This document shows, piece after piece, positions 60,055 to 64,000 of a stretch of 64,000 bases of DNA. The notes beneath the pieces are model-generated. The model did not search any database, was not told where the DNA came from, and saw only the letters and a program-made list of their open reading frames with translations. The stretch comes from Neobacillus cucumis. GTDB lineage: Bacteria; Bacillota; Bacilli; Bacillales; Cytobacillaceae. A program made the position numbers and the translations under genes. Location of the stretch: contig NZ_JAFBEX010000014.1 in assembly GCF_016908975.1 (NCBI RefSeq), positions 102,844 to 166,843 of the forward strand, written 5' to 3'. Numbering within the stretch: the first letter of the stretch is position 1; each line of letters begins with the position of its first letter.

Positions 60055-61665
60055 TTATTTCACTGTTAAAATAACCCGTTGGTAATGTTTTAAATTGTGT
60101 GCTCCGTTATCTTGTACTTCCGCAACAATGTGAATCGTATCTCCTGATTTCGCATCTTTTGGAACGGTAAAGGTAACGGTATCTGTGTTACGGCCTTTCA
60201 ACGGAATGCTGTCGGTGATTTCACCCTCTGCCAAATCGCGGTGAAGCCCAAGCTGCAAGGTTCCGGCCATTTCTTTCGTTGTCTCTTCCTGTGGTCCCTT
60301 CCAATCCTGGTAAGTATCGGCTTCAAAGTATCTCCACCAACGATAGGTCAACTTGTCTCCATCGGGATCTTTCCCTTTTGCATGAAGGGTTATGGTTTGT
60401 CCCTTTTTAACCTTTAAGTCTAACCCTTCTTTTACTGTAAGGGTTGGATTATGGTTTGCATCTTTATACTTGGTTGCTGTGACCCAATCTGCCCGAGCGG
60501 CAAAATCATCTTGGATATCGTCAAAAAAGCGCATTAGGGAATATTCCGCTTCATACCGGTTGGTATAAATATCATAATCAAGAACGGTATTTTGGTACAA
60601 TTTATTATTTACCGCGCCAAAGCAGCCGCCCCATCCACCATAAGATGGATTTTCCAAACTTCTTAATCCATTGTCAATTAAATATAGGAATGATGGCGAA
60701 TCCCCTTCAGATATGAAATCATATTTGTTGTATTGCGGATTGTTCTTCAAATAATCCGCACTTCCGCGTTGTTCCTCCGGCAATTCCCCTGGAATTATTT
60801 TACCGTCGCCCATTAAGGCATATAAATCCATCAAAGTGCCATGGCCATGTTGGATATTTTCATAATTCCATGCACCCTGCAGCTTACTGTTAACTGCGTC
60901 CGTATGGTACTTCCACGCATACGCGAAATGCCAGAAATTGGATTGATCATTGATAATTCGGATATCCGGCCAGTTCTTCGCAATATACGATTTATAGCTG
61001 CTATCCTGATCTAGAATTATATAAAGAATCAATTTAGCACTGACTCTTTTCTTAATATCTGCCCATTGCGGGGTATTTTCATATTTTTCTTGGATTGATT
61101 TTAATGCCCTGGCAGTCGTATTGGTGCCTCCCCATGTCTGGACATATAAATCAGAATTATCATTATCTAAAAATAGATTCTTTAAAAATTCTGATCCTTC
61201 CGTTACTTTTTCCATCTCACCAGGAGCGGAAATATTCCCAATCTTCGTTACGCTGCGAAGGTAATCAGGTGTAGGAAATCCTTTCGCCTGCTTGGTTAAA
61301 TTAGGATAGGCTTCACCATAGGCATTCAACATATTTGTTAACCAGCCAGTGCCTGTCCATCTATACGGTCCGATACCTTTATCTTTATCACCCGCAAAAT
61401 GGTACACAGAGCTCGTCAAGACAATTCCCTTGATATCCATTTCATTTGAATACAAAAGGGCCCGAATCATCGAGTTCATATCATCCACTTCACCGTCGGT
61501 CGTAATGACCGTTCTCGCTTTAGAAGACTGCTTCTTTTGATTGGCTTCAGTACTTTTATTATTTTTTTCCTGAATGTCCCCACCCTGATTTTGATTCGAA
61601 AAACCTGCTGCAAAAAACACACTGCATAACAACATAATACATACTAAAAATGAACTCTTTTTCAT
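60055..61665 (-). CDS. Secreted DUF1593 (nucleoside-hydrolase-like) protein
   Basis: A 536-residue protein with a signal peptide (FLVCIMLLCSVFFAAGFS). The DUF1593 domain spans ~50-400: TVITTDGEVDDMNSMIRALLY resembles the DxDD metal site of nucleoside hydrolases, VQTWGGTNTTARALKSI the next block and GWGGCFGAVNN a late one. A C-terminal beta domain (~410-536) with AKGKDPDGDKLTYRWWRYFEA follows. Related proteins occur in polysaccharide-degrading bacteria. The leader holds a RAT-like element, a terminator and a cre, so it is regulated like a sugar gene. Confidence 0.8.
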   Translation of the reverse strand: MKKSSFLVCIMLLCSVFFAAGFSNQNQGGDIQEKNNKSTEANQKKQSSKARTVITTDGEVDDMNSMIRALLYSNEMDIKGIVLTSSVYHFAGDKDKGIGPYRWTGTGWLTNMLNAYGEAYPNLTKQAKGFPTPDYLRSVTKIGNISAPGEMEKVTEGSEFLKNLFLDNDNSDLYVQTWGGTNTTARALKSIQEKYENTPQWADIKKRVSAKLILYIILDQDSSYKSYIAKNWPDIRIINDQSNFWHFAYAWKYHTDAVNSKLQGAWNYENIQHGHGTLMDLYALMGDGKIIPGELPEEQRGSADYLKNNPQYNKYDFISEGDSPSFLYLIDNGLRSLENPSYGGWGGCFGAVNNKLYQNTVLDYDIYTNRYEAEYSLMRFFDDIQDDFAARADWVTATKYKDANHNPTLTVKEGLDLKVKKGQTITLHAKGKDPDGDKLTYRWWRYFEADTYQDWKGPQEETTKEMAGTLQLGLHRDLAEGEITDSIPLKGRNTDTVTFTVPKDAKSGDTIHIVAEVQDNGAHNLKHYQRVILTVK

Positions 61666-61701
61666 CCTTCCGACCCCTTCTTTTTCTTTATTTTATAAAA
61701 T

Positions 61702-61772
61702 AGAAAAAAAAATAACCTAAACAAATGCAAAAAAATGCATTTGTTTAGGTTATGCCCGTTAGGTAACATTCC
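61702..61772 (-). promoter_or_regulatory. RAT-like antiterminator with terminator before the DUF1593 gene
   Basis: Minus strand: GGAATGTTACCTAACGGGCA then TAACC (61748-61772), overlapping a perfect 18-bp stem ATAACCTAAACAAATGCA / TGCATTTGTTTAGGTTAT (61712-61753) and eight T. The layout copies the beta-glucoside RAT at 43291-43381, though the RAT is about four bases shorter. Confidence 0.7.
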
Positions 61773-61791
61773 TATTTCATAAATTAAATCA

Positions 61792-61820
61792 ATCGTAGCA
61801 TGACATAAAAACGCTTGCAA
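61792..61820 (-). promoter_or_regulatory. Promoter and cre-like site of the DUF1593 gene
   Basis: Minus-strand TTGCAA (61815-61820), 17-base spacer, TACGAT (61792-61797). TGCAAGCGTTTTTA (61806-61819) fits the cre consensus at 8 of 9 positions. Confidence 0.6.
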
Positions 61821-61831
61821 TAGTACTTTAG

Positions 61832-61896
61832 AAGGAATCATGGGGACGGTTCTCTTGCTTCCAAAGGAAGCAGAAGAACCGTCCCCATGATTCCAC
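61832..61896. repeat. REP palindrome, outer T-type and inner G-type, all paired
   Basis: GGAATCATGGGGACGG / CCGTCCCCATGATTCC outside, GCTTCC/GGAAGC inside around AAA. One of the best-preserved copies. Confidence 0.94.
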
Positions 61897-62000
61897 CTAG
61901 GCTAGTGTACTGTCCTATTTAAAATTAGGAAAAGAGCCCTTCCATTTTTACGTTTTGAACATAAAGTATAGTGAATATGACTATAAGGGAGGATTTTATA

Positions 62001-62159
62001 ATGTTTGGTTATGGTGGTTTCGGTGGTTACGGTTACGGTGGTTTTGGTGGCTGCGGCTGTGGCGGTTTTGGATATGGCGGTTGTGGATATGGCGGTTTTG
62101 CTTTAATCGTTGTATTATTCATCTTGTTAATAATCGTTGGAGCTGTAATCTGTTTCTAA
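62001..62159 (+). CDS. YjcZ-family micro-protein
   Basis: A 52-residue protein with a Gly/Tyr/Phe-rich start ([32 protein letters not shown]) and one membrane helix [20 protein letters not shown]. This C-terminal helix is the YjcZ signature; such proteins are common in Bacillus and linked to sporulation. GGGAGG precedes the ATG at 62001. The two longer overlapping frames are shadows. Confidence 0.85.
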   Translation: MFGYGGFGGYGYGGFGGCGCGGFGYGGCGYGGFALIVVLFILLIIVGAVICF

Positions 62160-62164
62160 TTATG

Positions 62165-62196
62165 TACAAAAAAAGCCCTTTAAGGGCTTTTTTTAA
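62165..62196 (+). terminator. Terminator of the first YjcZ gene
   Basis: AAAAAAAGCCCTT / AAGGGCTTTTTTT stem. Confidence 0.88.
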
Positions 62197-62392
62197 TTCA
62201 GACGATTCAATTTGGGTTGAGTGTATGTTTCTTTAATAGGGATCGGCCGACTGCACTTTAGATTATGCAGTTATTTAAATTAACATCAAAAATTTTTTTG
62301 ATTTCACTCAGCACTTGTCCATTCCTCTTTTATTTTGTTACATATGCTATACTACACCATAACAATCACCAGAACATTTTCAATCCTCCTTT

Positions 62393-62430
62393 TCAAGAAC
62401 GCTTGCTAAAAACAGGCGTTCTTGTTTTTA
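62393..62430 (+). terminator. Stray hairpin with T-run
   Basis: CAAGAACGC / GCGTTCTTG then GTTTTTA. No gene I can support precedes it in 62200-62390; a small RNA is conceivable. Confidence 0.5.
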
Positions 62431-62539
62431 GTCAAATTCCTATTTTTGTCCTCATAATGATATTTGTCCAAGCCAAAACAGTGGCAAACAATATAATAAA
62501 GTGTAAACAAAATATCCAAATGAATGAGTGGTGAAAATA

Positions 62540-62671
62540 ATGGGCTGGTTCTACGGCGGTTGGGGCTATGGCGGCTACGGCTACGGTGGTTATGGCTATG
62601 GCGGCAGCACATTCGTATTAATTGTCGTATTGTTTATTCTTCTAATTATTGTCGGTGCATCATTCCTATAA
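62540..62671 (+). CDS. YjcZ-family micro-protein, second copy
   Basis: A 43-residue protein [43 protein letters not shown]. The helix [16 protein letters not shown] matches the paralogue at 62001-62159 almost residue for residue, so this is a real gene too short for ordinary calling. The ribosome binding site (GGTG eight bases upstream) is weak. A REP follows 17 bases past the stop. Confidence 0.82.
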   Translation: MGWFYGGWGYGGYGYGGYGYGGSTFVLIVVLFILLIIVGASFL

Positions 62672-62687
62672 ACAATATGAAATATGG

Positions 62688-62751
62688 TGAATCATGGGGA
62701 CGGTTCTCATGATTCCAAGTGGAAGCACGGGGACGGTTCTCGTGCTTCTAT
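62688..62751. repeat. Two REP half-units in direct orientation
   Basis: GAATCATGGGGACGGTTCTC ATGATTCC, then GGAAGCACGGGGACGGTTCT CGTGCTTC. Each half is bounded by its own matching box (T-type, then G-type), unlike the usual head-to-head copies. Confidence 0.9.
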
Positions 62752-62797
62752 TTTTTCAGAGACATACATAAAATAGATAGAAAAGGGAGGCATATTC

Positions 62798-63364
62798 ATG
62801 AAACGATTAGCGGTTTATTGTGGTTCCAGCCTCGGAGCATCGGAAGCTTATAAACTAGGCGCCATTCAATTAGGTATAGAGTTAGCAAAAAGGAACATTA
62901 CTTTAGTTTACGGTGGTTCTAGCAATGGCTTAATGGGTACCGTCGCAGATACAGTATTATCGCATGGTGGACAAGTCATTGGTGTTATTCCTTCCGTACT
63001 TGTGGAACGAGAGATTTCTCATAAAGGATTAACAGAATTGTATACCGTCGACAGCATGCACGAACGAAAAGCAAAAATGGCCGAATTAGCGGATGGATTT
63101 ATCGTCTTACCTGGAGGAACCGGAACATTAGAAGAGTTTTTTGAAGTATTCACCTGGGGTCAAATCGGCTTACATCAAAAACCATGCGGACTGCTTAACA
63201 TTGAACATTATTATGAGCCGCTGATTAGCTTATTTGATCATATGATTGAACAAAAATTCCTACAAGAAAAATTCCGCTCAATGATCTTAGTAGAAGAAAA
63301 CCCAGATGCCCTAATCGACCACTTTCACCATTACATTGCACCGTCTGTTAAATCGTATGATTAA
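62798..63364 (+). CDS. LOG-family nucleoside monophosphate phosphoribohydrolase (YvdD-like)
   Basis: A 188-residue Rossmann-fold protein of the LOG/TIGR00730 family. The diagnostic motif PGGTGTLEEF lies at residues 105-114, preceded by YGGSSNGLMG (38-47) and the Arg in SMHERKAKM. Relatives cleave AMP or N6-modified AMP to base and ribose-5-phosphate. GGGAGG eight bases before the ATG. Monocistronic between two REPs. Confidence 0.9.
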   Translation: MKRLAVYCGSSLGASEAYKLGAIQLGIELAKRNITLVYGGSSNGLMGTVADTVLSHGGQVIGVIPSVLVEREISHKGLTELYTVDSMHERKAKMAELADGFIVLPGGTGTLEEFFEVFTWGQIGLHQKPCGLLNIEHYYEPLISLFDHMIEQKFLQEKFRSMILVEENPDALIDHFHHYIAPSVKSYD

Positions 63365-63420
63365 AAATCAAGGGACGGTTCTCATGCTTCCGAAGCACGA
63401 GAACCGTCCCCTTGATTCCC
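63365..63420. repeat. REP palindrome, outer T-type and inner G-type
   Basis: AATCAAGGGACGG / CCGTCCCCTTGATT outside and GCTTC/GAAGC inside. It starts 2 bases after the LOG-family stop. Confidence 0.92.
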
Positions 63421-63424
63421 AATA

Positions 63425-63461
63425 AAAAAACACACAGACTTTTGAGGTCCATGTGTTTCCC
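63425..63461 (-). terminator. Terminator of the tRNA cluster
   Basis: Minus strand AAACACATGGAC / GTCTGTGTGTTT with G-U pairs, then TTTTTTT, directly past tRNA-Arg. Confidence 0.75.
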
Positions 63462-63470
63462 TTAGTTTAA

Positions 63471-63544
63471 CGCGCCTTAGAGGATTCGAACCTCTGACCG
63501 TACGCTTAGAAGGCGTATGCTCTATCCAGCTGAGCTAAAGGCGC
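63471..63544 (-). tRNA. tRNA-Arg (anticodon UCU)
   Basis: Acceptor GCGCCTT / AAGGCGC, D-loop AGCTCAGCTGGATAGAGC, anticodon loop CTTCTAA (UCU) and T-loop GGTTCGAATCC. CCA is not encoded. Confidence 0.93.
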
Positions 63545-63679
63545 AGATATATGTATAAATGGGCTAGCAAGTTCATCGCCCAGTCTTTTTAAAATAAATA
63601 TGTGCCCGATTATATAGTTTTCACGATTGTCTGAACCATAGTCCGAAGTGTATCCACTTCGTCACATCCGTTATTAAGA

Positions 63680-63752
63680 TGGAGGATGACGGGATCGAAC
63701 CGCCGACCCTCTGCTTGTAAGGCAGATGCTCTCCCAGCTGAGCTAATCCTCC
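63680..63752 (-). tRNA. tRNA-Val (anticodon UAC)
   Basis: Acceptor GGAGGAT / ATCCTCC, D-loop AGCTCAGCTGGGAGAGC, anticodon stem-loop CTGCCTTACAAGCAG (UAC) and GGTTCGATCC T-loop. Confidence 0.94.
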
Positions 63753-63791
63753 AGTAAATGTAAGTTATTTTCGCTATTGAAAAAACTTTGG

Positions 63792-63863
63792 TGACCCCTA
63801 CGGGATTCGAACCCGTGTTACCGCCGTGAAAGGGCGGTGTCTTAACCGCTTGACCAAGGGGCC
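63792..63863 (-). tRNA. tRNA-Glu (anticodon UUC)
   Basis: Acceptor GGCCCCT / AGGGGTC, anticodon stem-loop CCGCCCTTTCACGGCGG (UUC) and GGTTCGAATCC T-loop. Lies 43 bases after the 5S end. Confidence 0.93.
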
Positions 63864-63906
63864 TTATTTGAATTTCTGCAAAATAATAGCCCCAAAAAGG
63901 GGCTTA

Positions 63907-64000
<94 letters not shown>

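Noticed and set aside
62265..62534. 89-codon plus-strand ORF between the YjcZ genes
   Set aside because: It runs across a hairpin with T-run, has no ribosome binding site and shows no family motif.

Overview
The window looks like chromosomal DNA of a low-GC, spore-forming Bacillaceae. Neobacillus or a close relative is my inference, not something I can prove here. The grounds are strong AGGAGG-type ribosome binding sites, GlpP-type antitermination, Rex and CcpA-type operators, YjcZ, DUF3231 and DUF1906 genes, a HemY-type oxidase and an rRNA/tRNA cluster at the right edge. It is an accessory carbon-use region made of many small sugar, polyol and organic acid modules.

Layout. 1-6562: a carbohydrate module of unknown substrate (two GntR/FadR regulators, SDR, split transketolase, ACS-type MFS permease, zinc alcohol dehydrogenase); its two transcripts share a 14-bp motif next to near-consensus promoters. 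6789-15112: a degenerate M50B-like membrane protein, two near-identical lactate dehydrogenases behind Rex operators, an MFS permease, a PspA operon, a TauE-like exporter, a 27-codon ORF and a BASS transporter. 15335-21078: glycerol genes glpF-glpK, glpD and glpP, with matching terminator leaders before glpF and glpD. 21329-24000: a MetE-like enzyme and a secreted Ig-like protein. 24144-34554: a fructan/sucrose module (DUF624, GH32, a wrecked fructokinase, ABC permeases and binding protein, and a YesMN-type two-component system with its own lipoprotein). 34821-38721: a secreted PPC/Fn3 protein and two undecaprenyl-pyrophosphate phosphatase candidates. 38839-43441: a beta-glucoside module (GH1, RpiR-type regulator, PTS EIIBCA with LicT-type RAT, terminator and cre). 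43592-50108: a 5'-nucleotidase and a GH172 module with an ABC importer and a divergent LacI regulator. 50169-51932: ApbE, a ferric-reductase-like membrane protein and a Ser/Thr-rich anchored protein, behind four 11-bp direct repeats. 52180-63364: hydrolase, two DUF1906 proteins, DUF3231, a REP-associated tyrosine transposase (RAYT), hemY, a PrmA-like methyltransferase, a DUF1593 protein with an apparent RAT/terminator leader, two YjcZ micro-proteins and a LOG-family enzyme. 63471-64000: tRNA-Arg, tRNA-Val, tRNA-Glu and the end of 5S rRNA, all on the minus strand.

The unifying oddity is a family of interspersed palindromes (core GGGGACGGTTCT / AGAACCGTCCCC with GAATCA or GAAGCA boxes) at 22 loci. 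They often start within a few bases of a stop codon, lie between stop and terminator at several genes, and are densest around the RAYT at 56440-57270. That gene is flanked by two copies and takes its last ~15 codons and stop from one of them. This REP/RAYT pair is the best candidate for the unusual system in the window.
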